Assembly: GCF_029504695.1 (NCBI RefSeq)
Contig: NZ_JAQFIN010000004.1
Coordinates: 186,001-250,000, forward strand
Source of the DNA: Parabacteroides sp. PF5-6
Lineage (GTDB): Bacteria; Bacteroidota; Bacteroidia; Bacteroidales; Tannerellaceae
Direction of reading: 5' to 3'
Length of the DNA stretch: 64,000 nt
Part shown: positions 34,491 to 44,248 of the stretch, one piece after another
How the letters are laid out: every line of letters begins with the position of its first letter
How positions within the stretch are numbered: the first letter of the stretch is position 1
Notes under the pieces: model-generated
Told to the model about the DNA's origin: nothing
The model's input: only the letters and a program-made list of their open reading frames with translations
Database searches by the model: none
Position numbers and translations under genes: made by a program

Positions 34491-34522
34491 TTTGTTGAAT
34501 AACGGTGATTTATGTATCTTTG
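34491..34522 (+). promoter_or_regulatory. Promoter of the PAS/GAF kinase
   Basis: TTTG at 34491-34494, 20 nt spacer, TATCTTTG at 34515-34522; leader of about 28 nt. Confidence 0.65.
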
Positions 34523-34554
34523 CTGATTAAACTGCCATAGTATATAAAGAAAAT

Positions 34555-37359
34555 ATGAAGGACGTACAGAAAGAAGCGGATAAGCAGGGTAGGGTTGCCA
34601 ATCCGTTTGATCTTCAGACTCTCCCCGATTTGTTGGATATGGGTTGGTGGGAAGCAGATATCGAGCGTAACCGGTTCTCTTGTTCGGCTTATACCGCCGG
34701 ATTGTTAGGGTTTGAAAGTGAATCCATCGATATTGAGTTTTTCTATAAGATGATCCGGGAGGATTATCGGGCGCGTGTTATTGCTTCGATCTCTTTGGCC
34801 ACAAAGACCCAGGCTTCGCAGCAGATATTCCCCGTGTATGTAGCAAACCAAACGGTATGGGTATGTGCGCGTTTCAAACGCAAAGACGACGGATATAAGA
34901 TCGCCGGTATGATACATACCGTAGATGATCAGGAAACGCATATCTCGGAAGTGGCTTCCCATGATACCGTCAAGAACCTGATCTACCAGTTGAACGGGAT
35001 CGCCACTTCGCTTCTGGCCTTTATGAAAGGAGAGAAGCTGGACGATATGGTCAACCATATCCTCGCCTCCTTGGTGACCCACTTCAGCGCCGAGCGCGCC
35101 TATATCTTTGAATACTACTGGGAGACCGCTACACAGAGCTGTACCTACGAAGCCGTCAGCCGTCCCGGTCTGGAAGAGATCGAGAACCTGACGAATATGC
35201 CTTGCGATGCCGATACCTGGTGGAACCAGCAGGTACTGGCCCAACGTCCGATCATCCTCAATACACTCGACGACCTGCCCGATTGGGATGTGTACGACCG
35301 GGAGATCCTGGAGTCTCAGGATATCAAGTCGCTTATGGTTGTGCCTTTCATCAACCAGGACAATACGATCTGGGGCTATGCCGGCATTGATATCGTCGAC
35401 CGCCAACGCAACTGGTCGGACGAAGACTTTCAGTGGTTCTCTTCCCTGATGCACATCATCAACATCTGTATCGAGCTGAGCAAGTCCAAAGCGCAGATCC
35501 AGGAAGACAAAGAATACCTGCAGAACCTCTACAAATATATGCCGATCGGTTACCTGCCGTCGAAGATCATCTACGACGAGAACGGTGTGCCGGTTGATTT
35601 TGTGTACACCGAGGCCAATAAAGAGATCGAACGCATCACCGGACGGCCTGCCTCCGATATCGTCGGTATGTTGGGCTCCCAGTCGAACTCTTTCCACGAC
35701 CTGCCCTTGATGGTCGATGTGGTGAATACGAAGAAGTATGTCGACTTCGACATGACGTTGCAACCCTATAATAAACATTGCCGGATCATTAAGTTCTCCC
35801 TGCGCAAAGACGAAGTAATCTCGCTCGTACTCGACGTAACCGATGCCACCAATACCCACAAGGCACTGGAAGAAAACGAAAAACTACTGCGCACCATCTA
35901 CGCCAACCTGCCCGTCGGTTTCGAGCTGTTCAGCCGTGAAGGCAAACTGGTACAAACCAACGAGAAAGCACTTGAAATACTCGGCTTGAGTGAGCCTACT
36001 TCGGATGATGTCTTGAATATCTTCGATCACCCGATGATCCCCGCCGATGTGAAGCGGAAGATGAAAAGAGGGGAGACGGTCGACTTCAATCTCATCTACG
36101 ACCTCAACAAGATCAGAGACTTCTATCAATTGGACGAACCGGATAAACCGCTGCAGAACCTGACCCTAAAGATCGCACCCATCTTCGACGGCCGACAGGA
36201 AGTGGTCTACTACCTGCTCCTGATCATCAATAATACAGAGACTACCAACGCTTACCTGAAGATCCAGGAATTTGAAGAATACTTCTCGTTGATCGCCAAC
36301 CTGGCCAAGGTGGGTTACTTCAAATGGAACCTCACCACCAACGAAGGTTTCGGTATCAGCCAATGGTTTATCAACCTCGGCAAGCCGGCTACCAGCCAGA
36401 TGACCGAGAACCTGGAGGATATCTACGGCAATCTCTATCCTGAAGATTTCAATGCCATCGCCCAATTCTACGCCGCTGCTACCGCCGGCGAAGCCCATAG
36501 CTTCGAACGCGAACTGCGCGTGATGGACGGCGAAGGACATATCCAGTGGCTGCGCTGTACGCTGATCGCCCGGAAGGAAAAGATGAGCAACGATATCGAA
36601 CTGATCGGTGTAAGCTACGACATCACCGAATTGAAAGAGATGATCCTTGCCAAAGACAAAGCAGAAGCACTCGACCGTCTCAAATCGGCCTTCCTGGCCA
36701 ATATGAGCCATGAGATCCGGACGCCGCTCAACTCTATCATCGGCTTCTCCGACCTCCTGGCCGAGACCAACGACGAAGACGAACGCAAGGAATTCATCGC
36801 CATCATCCAGCGTAACAACGAACTCTTGCTCAAACTGGTGTCCGATATCCTCGACCTGTCGAAGATCGAGTCGGGGACGTTCGATTTCGTACGCCGGGAG
36901 ATCAATACCCATACCATTTGCGAAGAGGTGATGCAGACCTTCCGCAACAAAGAACTGCCCGAAGGGGTCGAACTGCAGTTCGACCACGACCTGCCCGAGC
37001 AGGTGATGTTTGCCGATCCGGGACGGGTGAAGCAGGTGTTGATGAACTTCATCACCAACTCGTTGAAGTTCACCCATCAAGGCTATGTCCGCCTGGGCTA
37101 CGAACTTAAACCCGACGACACAATGCTGTTCTTCGTCGAAGACACAGGTACGGGTATCGCACCCGAGAATATCGAAAAGATATTCGACCGCTTTGTCAAG
37201 CTCGACAGCTTCGTACAGGGTACCGGCTTGGGCCTGTCGATCTGCAAGAGCCTGATAGAAGAGATGGGGGGCGTGATTGGCGTCTCCTCGGAAGAGGGCA
37301 AAGGTTCCCGCTTCTGGTTCACTCTGCCCCTATGCCTCGAACTGGCCGGGCAGGAGTAA
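34555..37359 (+). CDS. Soluble multi-PAS/GAF sensor histidine kinase
   Basis: 934 residues without leader or membrane helix, so cytosolic. Domains in order: PAS-like (about 20-120, MGWWEADIERNRFSCSAY), GAF (about 140-310, LASLVTHFSAERAYIFEYYW, SLMVVPFINQDNTIWGYAGI), two further PAS domains (about 325-560, MPIGYLPSKIIYDENGVPVD and NLPVGFELFSREGKLVQTNE), a PAS/PAC (about 575-695, VGYFKWNLTTNEGF), HisKA with H719 in [20 protein letters not shown], and HATPase (LMNFITNSLKFT, DTGTGIA, TGLGLSICKSLI). No receiver domain and no response regulator beside it. The lipoprotein gene begins 3 nt after the stop. Confidence 0.92.
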   Translation: MKDVQKEADKQGRVANPFDLQTLPDLLDMGWWEADIERNRFSCSAYTAGLLGFESESIDIEFFYKMIREDYRARVIASISLATKTQASQQIFPVYVANQTVWVCARFKRKDDGYKIAGMIHTVDDQETHISEVASHDTVKNLIYQLNGIATSLLAFMKGEKLDDMVNHILASLVTHFSAERAYIFEYYWETATQSCTYEAVSRPGLEEIENLTNMPCDADTWWNQQVLAQRPIILNTLDDLPDWDVYDREILESQDIKSLMVVPFINQDNTIWGYAGIDIVDRQRNWSDEDFQWFSSLMHIINICIELSKSKAQIQEDKEYLQNLYKYMPIGYLPSKIIYDENGVPVDFVYTEANKEIERITGRPASDIVGMLGSQSNSFHDLPLMVDVVNTKKYVDFDMTLQPYNKHCRIIKFSLRKDEVISLVLDVTDATNTHKALEENEKLLRTIYANLPVGFELFSREGKLVQTNEKALEILGLSEPTSDDVLNIFDHPMIPADVKRKMKRGETVDFNLIYDLNKIRDFYQLDEPDKPLQNLTLKIAPIFDGRQEVVYYLLLIINNTETTNAYLKIQEFEEYFSLIANLAKVGYFKWNLTTNEGFGISQWFINLGKPATSQMTENLEDIYGNLYPEDFNAIAQFYAAATAGEAHSFERELRVMDGEGHIQWLRCTLIARKEKMSNDIELIGVSYDITELKEMILAKDKAEALDRLKSAFLANMSHEIRTPLNSIIGFSDLLAETNDEDERKEFIAIIQRNNELLLKLVSDILDLSKIESGTFDFVRREINTHTICEEVMQTFRNKELPEGVELQFDHDLPEQVMFADPGRVKQVLMNFITNSLKFTHQGYVRLGYELKPDDTMLFFVEDTGTGIAPENIEKIFDRFVKLDSFVQGTGLGLSICKSLIEEMGGVIGVSSEEGKGSRFWFTLPLCLELAGQE

Positions 37360-37362
37360 GGA

Positions 37363-38466
37363 ATGCGTCTGAAGCACTATATATCCGGCCTTTTTGCCGT
37401 CTGCCTCCTGGCCTGTGCGCCGAGAGGGCAGGAGTTTGTGGCGATCGATTTATCGAAAGATAAGTTCGAGGCCGTCACGCTCACGCTGGAACCCTATGTC
37501 AAGCAATGGATCCGTGTCGATCTGGAGACCACCTCCGAGGCACTGATCACTCCCTACCACAGTATCTATCCCTGCCGCCATTCAATAGTCGTCTACAACT
37601 ACAACCGGATCATGGAATTCGATTATACAGGGAAATACCTCGGTGAGATTGCCGGACCGGGAGAAGGACCCGATGAGATCGGCTCGCTGATCGACTGCCA
37701 ATTCGATACCGACAACAACCGCCTGTATTGGATCGACCGACTCAAACCGGATCATATTCGAGCCTACGACCTGAACACCCATACCCATCTGCCGCCTGTG
37801 CCGATCGCTGCCCGACGGATGTTGTACGCTTTCCGCGTGATCGACCGTTCGACCTTGCTCTGCTTTCCTTATATGGGCAGTCGCCCCCAGCGGTGTTATT
37901 TTCAGGATATGGAAGGCCGTTTTATCAGACAAGAAAACCCCTCTTTCGAAGACCCCGAAGGCCCTTTCGTGGCTACGCCCCTCAAAGTCTTCGCCCATGA
38001 AAACGAATGGTTCTACCAAGGCATACTGGAGGATACGGTCTACTCGGCCACGACCCGCGAGCCGCTGATGTCGCTCGCCAAAGGAAAAAGCGCCACACCC
38101 CAAGAGGCCATGTTGTCGCCCGAGAACAAACTGAACTTCCTCAACCCGCTTTTCTATACCACCGATACCTATTGGCTGGCACACAACCTCTATGAAGTAC
38201 GCCCCGTGCAGGAGAACTCCTTCGAGATGTTCCCCGTCCGGCAACGTTGTTTCCGCTATCACCTGAAAGAGAAACAAATGGTAGAGGTTACCGGACTCTA
38301 CTTCGAGCCCCTGGACAAGACCTATACCGCTGCGGATATCGGCGAATGGATCTCAAAAGTCTCTGCATTGAACCCCGCCAAAGTAGTCGTCAACTACCCG
38401 GCAGACGAACTATCACCCGAGGCCTCAGACGAGAACCCCATCCTGTTTATCGGGGATTTGAAGTAG
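37363..38466 (+). CDS. Six-bladed beta-propeller lipoprotein
   Basis: 367 residues. Leader MRLKHYISGLFAVCLLACAP with lipobox Cys (LLAC). The mature part matches the Bacteroidetes 6-bladed propeller (BF3164-like) family: VVYNYNRIMEFDYTGKYLGE, IAGPGEGPDEIGSLIDCQFD, NNRLYWIDRLKPDHIRAYDL. Function unknown; such proteins are envelope lipoproteins often next to signalling genes. Co-transcribed with the PAS/GAF kinase (3-nt gap), which suggests a sensory or output role for this pair. Convergent with the ABC/RND locus, whose last gene ends 15 bp away. Confidence 0.85.
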   Translation: MRLKHYISGLFAVCLLACAPRGQEFVAIDLSKDKFEAVTLTLEPYVKQWIRVDLETTSEALITPYHSIYPCRHSIVVYNYNRIMEFDYTGKYLGEIAGPGEGPDEIGSLIDCQFDTDNNRLYWIDRLKPDHIRAYDLNTHTHLPPVPIAARRMLYAFRVIDRSTLLCFPYMGSRPQRCYFQDMEGRFIRQENPSFEDPEGPFVATPLKVFAHENEWFYQGILEDTVYSATTREPLMSLAKGKSATPQEAMLSPENKLNFLNPLFYTTDTYWLAHNLYEVRPVQENSFEMFPVRQRCFRYHLKEKQMVEVTGLYFEPLDKTYTAADIGEWISKVSALNPAKVVVNYPADELSPEASDENPILFIGDLK

Positions 38467-38481
38467 TCTCCCTTCTCTCAT

Positions 38482-39213
38482 TTACCCGACGAACTTCTCA
38501 CGTTGCTGCAGCTTCAACAGCCCGATCATCATCCAGATCATACTGCCGATCAACAGGAAGATACGGCTCTTGATAACTATCCCTTCCCAAATGGCAGGCA
38601 TAAAGTTATTAGGTACCCGGAAAGGGTTGAGCAACACGTTCCAGAACGTCCGCTCGATAAAAGGCATATTGGAGAAGAAGAGCATCAGGATGCTCGTCAC
38701 AATCACCACCACCGCCGTGCCATTGCCGCTGCGTGTAAGGGTAGAAAACATAAACGCCATATTACCATAGAACAATAACGGAAACATCAACTGAATCGTC
38801 ATCTCAAACGGATTGATCGGGTAAATCAATATCACCGCCAGATAACCGAAACCCAACAGAATAAAGAAGATGCCCACATAGATCATCAACAACCGCACGC
38901 CCCATACCTTATATTTATAGTTCGGAATGCCAAACAACAATTCAAGGATCCGCGCGTCTTCATCATTCTGTATGCCGAACACGGCCGGGTAAAAGATCAG
39001 TAACACTGCCGGGAAGATCAATAGTTCATACAGTATACCTTCATTGATCTCCTCCTGTTCCCATGCAAACTGGAACATAAAGAGGCAAAAGAAAGCCAGT
39101 GCCGCCAATAGAAACCAGAAGAACTTACCGGCGAAGATCACCTTCATATTGTATTTCGCCACCCGTGGGGCGAGGGAGAGGAATTGTTTTAGTGTCATTT
39201 TTGTCGCTTTCAA
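38482..39213 (-). CDS. ABC-2-type transporter permease
   Basis: 243 residues, six predicted membrane helices (FFWFLLAALAFFCLFMFQFA, LLIFPAVLLIFYPAVFGI, LLMIYVGIFFILLGFGYLAV, MFPLLFYGNMAFMFSTL, TAVVVIVTSILMLFF, IFLLIGSMIWMMIGLLKL). The segment NDEDARILELLFGIPNYKYK is the cytoplasmic coupling region usual in ABC-2 permeases. No ATPase of its own: the nearest is the ABC domain at the C-terminus of the upstream RND fusion protein, 25 bp away, making it the natural partner. Last gene of the seven-gene minus-strand locus. An ATG five codons in (39198) is an alternative start. Confidence 0.85.
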   Translation of the reverse strand: MKATKMTLKQFLSLAPRVAKYNMKVIFAGKFFWFLLAALAFFCLFMFQFAWEQEEINEGILYELLIFPAVLLIFYPAVFGIQNDEDARILELLFGIPNYKYKVWGVRLLMIYVGIFFILLGFGYLAVILIYPINPFEMTIQLMFPLLFYGNMAFMFSTLTRSGNGTAVVVIVTSILMLFFSNMPFIERTFWNVLLNPFRVPNNFMPAIWEGIVIKSRIFLLIGSMIWMMIGLLKLQQREKFVG

Positions 39214-39238
39214 CTTTCAACTTTTAACTTTCAACTAT

Positions 39239-42200
39239 TTATGTTTGCTTGAGCAAACATAAATAGGCATCTTCCAGATTAGGTTCCACCCGCACAGCCC
39301 CCTCGAAAGGTTGCTCCGTAGAGAGGTAACGCACCTGGATCGTTTCTTCATCCTGGATATGATGGATCACCAACGAAGGATCCAATTCTTGTTCGAACTG
39401 CTCTTTCGTCACGGAGAACTTCCATATCTTGCCCTCTGCCATTCCAACCATATTCGAGGGATGCCCGAAGTACTTCAGGTCTCCTTTGTTGATCACCACC
39501 ACCTGGTTGCAGGAACTGGCAATATCTTCGATGATATGGGTCGAGAAGATCACAATGCGCTCCTTGCTCAACTCGACCAACAAGTTGCGGAAACGAATGC
39601 GTTCGCGCGGATCCAGCCCTGCCGTCGGCTCGTCGACGATCAGGATACGCGGCAGGTGCAACAAGATCAACGCAATACCAATCCGCTGCTTCATCCCGCC
39701 CGAGAACGAACCGATCTTATCGTCTTTGCGCTCGTACATATGCACCGCTTTCAACACGTATTCGATCCGCCCGCGCCGTGTGTCCGCATCGGTAATGCCT
39801 TTCAGTATAGCCTGGTAATCGAGAAACTCGGTCGACGACATATTCTCGTACGTACCGAATTCCTGCGGCAGAAAACCAATCAGGCTCTGTAGTTCCTCCC
39901 GGTACACACGTGTGTCCAGCCCATTGATCCAGATGCTGCCATAACTCTGTTCCAGGATGCCGCAGACGATACGCATCAATGTCGATTTCCCGGCACCATT
40001 AGGACCCAACAATCCGAACATACCCGTGCGGATCGTAAACGAAACCCCGCGCAAGGCCTTGAACGGCTTACGCTGTTTCCCAATCAACGGAATACTCTTC
40101 ACCAAGCGGAACCACGAACGACGCAGCCCGGCGAACCGCCCTTTCACCCGTTCGATATTGATCTGGTTGTCGTACAGATAATGCGAAGTGATATAGATCG
40201 CAATACCCACGCCCCAGAGCAATCCGATGGTAATTACCAGGTTTGGGCTATCCATCTGCCGGAACATAGCCGTTAGGATCAATAGCGGGATACCCCAGAA
40301 TACGACCCGGTTCAGGATCTTGATCCAACGCCTTGCCGGATACCGGTAGAAAAGGTACTGTCGCAGCTTACGCCACAACGCCAATGCCGAGAAGTAAATG
40401 GCGATCGACAACAGGAACAGCCACAGGTCGCTATCGAGATAAACGTAGGTAAACCAAACGCCAAACCCAAACAACACAAACTGCCAAAGTGCCGGGATAA
40501 AATCTTTCAAGCGATGAAACTCGTTCTCCAGCCCCAGTCGGCGGCGCAGGTTCAGCCCGCTCTGCCACTGACGCGAGAAGCGTCCCGGCCAGTCGTATAT
40601 CTTTACCAAGTTACGGATGACGATCTCGATCTCTGCCTGCGGGTCGATCACCTTCGCCTGTGCCCGGCGCAGGCTGTTCTGCGCGAAGTAGGTCATACCC
40701 GGAATCGCGATCACCAGCGTGACGAAATAAATGATCTGCCACAACAACCCTTCGGCATAATACCAGATACAGAACGTACCCACGGCAAAGAGAACGGCAT
40801 GGATAAACCACATCCGCTTCGAGAGCGTTCGGTACCATTGCAACGTATTCTCCATGCCCATACAAGCCGTCGGCACAAGTATCAGGGTCAGCAATGCCGA
40901 GAACGTCAACCCGCCGATCACCGTAATGGCGAAAGGCGCCCCGATGGCTCCCGCGTATTCCGAATCACCCATCGCCAACGGCAACATCGCCACAATGGTG
41001 GTGATCGACGTAATCAGGATCGGACGAATACGCGACAAGCCGGCAGTCATCAACGCCCGACTACGCCGGAAGCCTCGCCGGCGCAGGATATTGGCATAGT
41101 CGATCAGGATAATGCTATTGTTGACTACGACCCCCAACAAGATCAGGAAGCCCGTCAGCGTATTGGCATTCAACAAGCTATTACCCGTAATCAATAATGC
41201 CACCAACGAACCGATCGCCGCCAGCGGAATGGCAAACAACAACACAAAAGGCGTCGACAACGACTCGAAAACCGAAGCCAGAATCATGAATATCAGGATA
41301 AAAGCAGCAAAGATCAGGAACTTAAACTCTGCAAACGCGTCCTCCTCGTGAAACACCTCGACTGCCACGCCCGAAGGCAGGTTGTAGTCGGCCACCAACC
41401 GGTCGATATCCGCCCGGTAGCCTTCCAGTAGCGACTTCGACGACTCCACATCGCGCGAGAAATTATAATACACCTCGATCTGCTTGTCCTGATTGACACG
41501 CAGGATCTGTGAGCGTCCCCGCCCATATTCGATGGCGGCGATATCGTCGAGCCGGTGCAATCCGCCCGTGCCGCTCTGCACCTGTATCGCCCGCAGGTCG
41601 TCGACTGTCTTGTCCCGTCGCGCCTGTTCTTCCTCCTCTTCCGTTAGGATGCTGTTGCGAATGATAATATCATAGCTCTCATCGCCAACCTTAAACGAGC
41701 TGCCCGACGAGAGGTCACCATTCAATGTCATCAATCCCGCGGAGATATTGCCCCGGCTGATCTCATACGAAGTCAACAGGATCGGATCAAAGTTCAACAG
41801 GATCTCCGGCTGCCGCCGATTAGACGACACGCGTGAGCTGCGGATAAACTCCTGCTCGTTGAGGTAGTAACGGAAGTCTTCGGCAACGACCTGCATCATC
41901 TCGAAGTCGGCGCCCTTAATAACAATCCGTTCCTGGTTGTCGCCAATGCCCAATAAACGCATGAAGTTACCCATGCCGCCCATCGAGGCACCGCCGCCAC
42001 CTCCGCCGCCTCCGCCACCGCTATTGCCGCCCGAAGCTTCGGTGATCGACACCTCCGCCCCGTTGATATTGCGCAATAGCCGTTGCACTTCGGCTTTGAT
42101 ATCCGCGATCTTGCGTTTACCGATCTTCTGGTAATCTTCTTTCAGGATCAATGTCAATACGGCTTCCCGCTCCTGCACCCGGCATACCAGCTCCTCTTTC

Positions 42201-43966
42201 TCGGGAAACTCCGCCAGCCGGTCTTCCATCACGCGCACGGCCAGGTCGGTCGTCTCCAACGTGCTGCCCGTCTGCATACTCACATAGATATTGAAGCGGT
42301 CGGAGTCGACATCCCGCATCTGCTGGATATTGAGCGTGATCGAAAGAATAAGCGTCACAAAGAGTACAACCACCGCCCCCAGGATCGTTACGCCCGGATT
42401 GCGCATACACGTCTTCAAAAACACAAGGTAGACCTGCACCGCCCGCTGCCTGACCGACACCTTTTCGTAGAACACACTCTTACCTTTCTTGCGTTTGAGA
42501 ATCAGGTAAGTCGCCATCGGAATAAACAACAAAGCGACAAAAAGTGAGATTACCAGCGTCGAAACAATCGACACCCCAATATGATGTCCAATCATCTTGA
42601 TCAGGAAGTTATCCGAGAACACAAAAGGAAGGAACACCGTTACAGTGGTCAGTGTCGCCGCCAGGATCGATCTCCATACTTCTTTCGTGCCCTGCGTCAC
42701 GGCGCGTTCGGCAGGCATTCCGCCCCCCGAGAGCCGGTAGATATTCTCCAACACCACCACGCTATTATCCAACAGCATACCGACCGCCAATGCCATACCA
42801 ACCAGCGTCAGGCTATTGATACTGATACCGAAAGCATAAAACAGATTAAACGCCGTATACACCGAGATCGGGATCGACAGCGCAATAAAGAACACCAGCC
42901 GCAGGTTGCGTAGAAACACCCAGAGAATCAGGATTGCCAGAAGTCCGCCGGTCAGTGCCAGTTCGATGATCTGGTTGATATTGTCCTCCATAATCTGCGC
43001 CGTATTGTTCTGCACCACAATCTCTACATCCATCGGTCGCAATTCCTCGTTCAGGCGTTCGATCACCTGCAATGTACGGTGCGACAGCTCAATCAGGTTT
43101 GCCTGCGAATCATTTGTGAGCGCGACGGCAACCGCCTCTTTGCCATTCACCCGGCTAAAGGTCGTCTCCTCTTTCAGATCGAAAAAGATCGTCGCAATAT
43201 CCTTCAACAGTATCGGGCCGGGTGCCACCACGATATTCTCCAATTCGGAGACATGTGTATAGAGCGAGTTAATATGCACAAAGAATTTCCCGTAAGACTC
43301 GTTCACATAACCCACAAATTCTTTCTCGCGGGTGTTCTGTGCCAATAAGTTACTGATCTGTGCCGCCGTCAGGTTAAGCGCTTTGCAGGCTTCCGGATCG
43401 AGTTGGATCTCAATCGCCCGTTCCCGACCCCCGAATACGTTTGCAGCCGCTACCCCGTCGATATTCTCCAATTCAGGCAAGACCTCTTTATCCACCACAT
43501 TACGTACCCGGTCGACACCGCCCGAGCCACGCACCTGCACGACCATAAAGTTATTGGTCAGTTGCTTCGTGTCGATCTTATGCACCTGCACGTTGATCCC
43601 CTCAGGAAACCCGGCAGCCACCTCGTTGATCTTCTCCTCCAATCGCAGGGAAGTCATCTTGAAGTTGATATTCTTCTTAAAGTCGATCTGGATAAACGAC
43701 TGCCGGCTGTCGACGGTCGACTCAATCTTCTCTACCCCGCCAATCGAGCTAATCGCCCCTTCCAGCGGAATAATAATGTCAGACTCGACATACGAAGGAT
43801 CATTCTCCTGTTGTGAGCTCACCTGCACGAACAGCATTGGCAACTCCGCATTCGGCAATAACTCCACCGGTAACTGCTTATACGACACATAGCCCAGCAA
43901 CGTAAGTGCGATAAACAGCATACAGATCGTTATCCTTCTATGTAGTACAAAGTTCATACGATTCAA
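39239..43966 (-). CDS. RND efflux pump fused to membrane domain and ABC ATPase
   Basis: 1575 residues, about 530 longer than a normal RND pump. Residues 1-1040: complete RND permease (PVELLPNAELPMLFVQVSSQ; TM4 box GMALAVGMLLDNSVVVLEN; TM10 box LLGVVVNNSIILIDYANIL), with a ten-Gly tract near residue 650 in the second periplasmic loop. Residues about 1045-1280: six extra hydrophobic helices (FIHAVLFAVGTFCIWYY, LWQFVLFGFGVWFTYVYL, VVFWGIPLLILTAMF). Residues about 1290-1530: intact ABC ATPase with GPNGAGKST (about 1320), signature SFSGGMKQRIGIA (about 1418), Walker B ILIVDEPTAGLDP and H-loop FSTHII. One continuous frame with no internal stop. RND pumps run on proton motive force, so a joined ATPase is unexpected. 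It may power the downstream ABC permease while physically tied to the pump (inference). Confidence 0.93.
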   Translation of the reverse strand: MNRMNFVLHRRITICMLFIALTLLGYVSYKQLPVELLPNAELPMLFVQVSSQQENDPSYVESDIIIPLEGAISSIGGVEKIESTVDSRQSFIQIDFKKNINFKMTSLRLEEKINEVAAGFPEGINVQVHKIDTKQLTNNFMVVQVRGSGGVDRVRNVVDKEVLPELENIDGVAAANVFGGRERAIEIQLDPEACKALNLTAAQISNLLAQNTREKEFVGYVNESYGKFFVHINSLYTHVSELENIVVAPGPILLKDIATIFFDLKEETTFSRVNGKEAVAVALTNDSQANLIELSHRTLQVIERLNEELRPMDVEIVVQNNTAQIMEDNINQIIELALTGGLLAILILWVFLRNLRLVFFIALSIPISVYTAFNLFYAFGISINSLTLVGMALAVGMLLDNSVVVLENIYRLSGGGMPAERAVTQGTKEVWRSILAATLTTVTVFLPFVFSDNFLIKMIGHHIGVSIVSTLVISLFVALLFIPMATYLILKRKKGKSVFYEKVSVRQRAVQVYLVFLKTCMRNPGVTILGAVVVLFVTLILSITLNIQQMRDVDSDRFNIYVSMQTGSTLETTDLAVRVMEDRLAEFPEKEELVCRVQEREAVLTLILKEDYQKIGKRKIADIKAEVQRLLRNINGAEVSITEASGGNSGGGGGGGGGGASMGGMGNFMRLLGIGDNQERIVIKGADFEMMQVVAEDFRYYLNEQEFIRSSRVSSNRRQPEILLNFDPILLTSYEISRGNISAGLMTLNGDLSSGSSFKVGDESYDIIIRNSILTEEEEEQARRDKTVDDLRAIQVQSGTGGLHRLDDIAAIEYGRGRSQILRVNQDKQIEVYYNFSRDVESSKSLLEGYRADIDRLVADYNLPSGVAVEVFHEEDAFAEFKFLIFAAFILIFMILASVFESLSTPFVLLFAIPLAAIGSLVALLITGNSLLNANTLTGFLILLGVVVNNSIILIDYANILRRRGFRRSRALMTAGLSRIRPILITSITTIVAMLPLAMGDSEYAGAIGAPFAITVIGGLTFSALLTLILVPTACMGMENTLQWYRTLSKRMWFIHAVLFAVGTFCIWYYAEGLLWQIIYFVTLVIAIPGMTYFAQNSLRRAQAKVIDPQAEIEIVIRNLVKIYDWPGRFSRQWQSGLNLRRRLGLENEFHRLKDFIPALWQFVLFGFGVWFTYVYLDSDLWLFLLSIAIYFSALALWRKLRQYLFYRYPARRWIKILNRVVFWGIPLLILTAMFRQMDSPNLVITIGLLWGVGIAIYITSHYLYDNQINIERVKGRFAGLRRSWFRLVKSIPLIGKQRKPFKALRGVSFTIRTGMFGLLGPNGAGKSTLMRIVCGILEQSYGSIWINGLDTRVYREELQSLIGFLPQEFGTYENMSSTEFLDYQAILKGITDADTRRGRIEYVLKAVHMYERKDDKIGSFSGGMKQRIGIALILLHLPRILIVDEPTAGLDPRERIRFRNLLVELSKERIVIFSTHIIEDIASSCNQVVVINKGDLKYFGHPSNMVGMAEGKIWKFSVTKEQFEQELDPSLVIHHIQDEETIQVRYLSTEQPFEGAVRVEPNLEDAYLCLLKQT

Positions 43967-44079
43967 TATTACATTAAATTCATGTTAATATATATTTTTA
44001 CTTAATATTATTTAACGCTGACATCTCCGATTATCCTATCAAAAGCAGCAAAATATGACATTATGGCGTATTTTCGGCC

Positions 44080-44218
44080 TGCCTTCGATGTGCCTTCGAT
44101 ATGCCTCCGATGTGCCTTCGATGAAACATCGTAGAAAACATATAGAAAATATGTAGAAAATACGTAGAAAACACGTGAAAAACACGAAGAAACTACGAAG
44201 AAACTACGGGAAAACTGC
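44080..44218. repeat. Two adjoining 11-bp tandem arrays between RND genes
   Basis: Array one: four TGCCTTCGATG-type units (44080-44123). Array two: eight GTAGAAAACAC-type units starting at 44131 and every 11 bp to 44208, each with an A-tract. 11 is not a multiple of three, so the repeat is not protein-driven; A-tracts in helical phase predict DNA bending. It fills most of the 282-bp gap between two genes of the operon. Confidence 0.85.
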
Positions 44219-44248
44219 AAAAATGGCATAAAATGGGCACGAAGAAGT

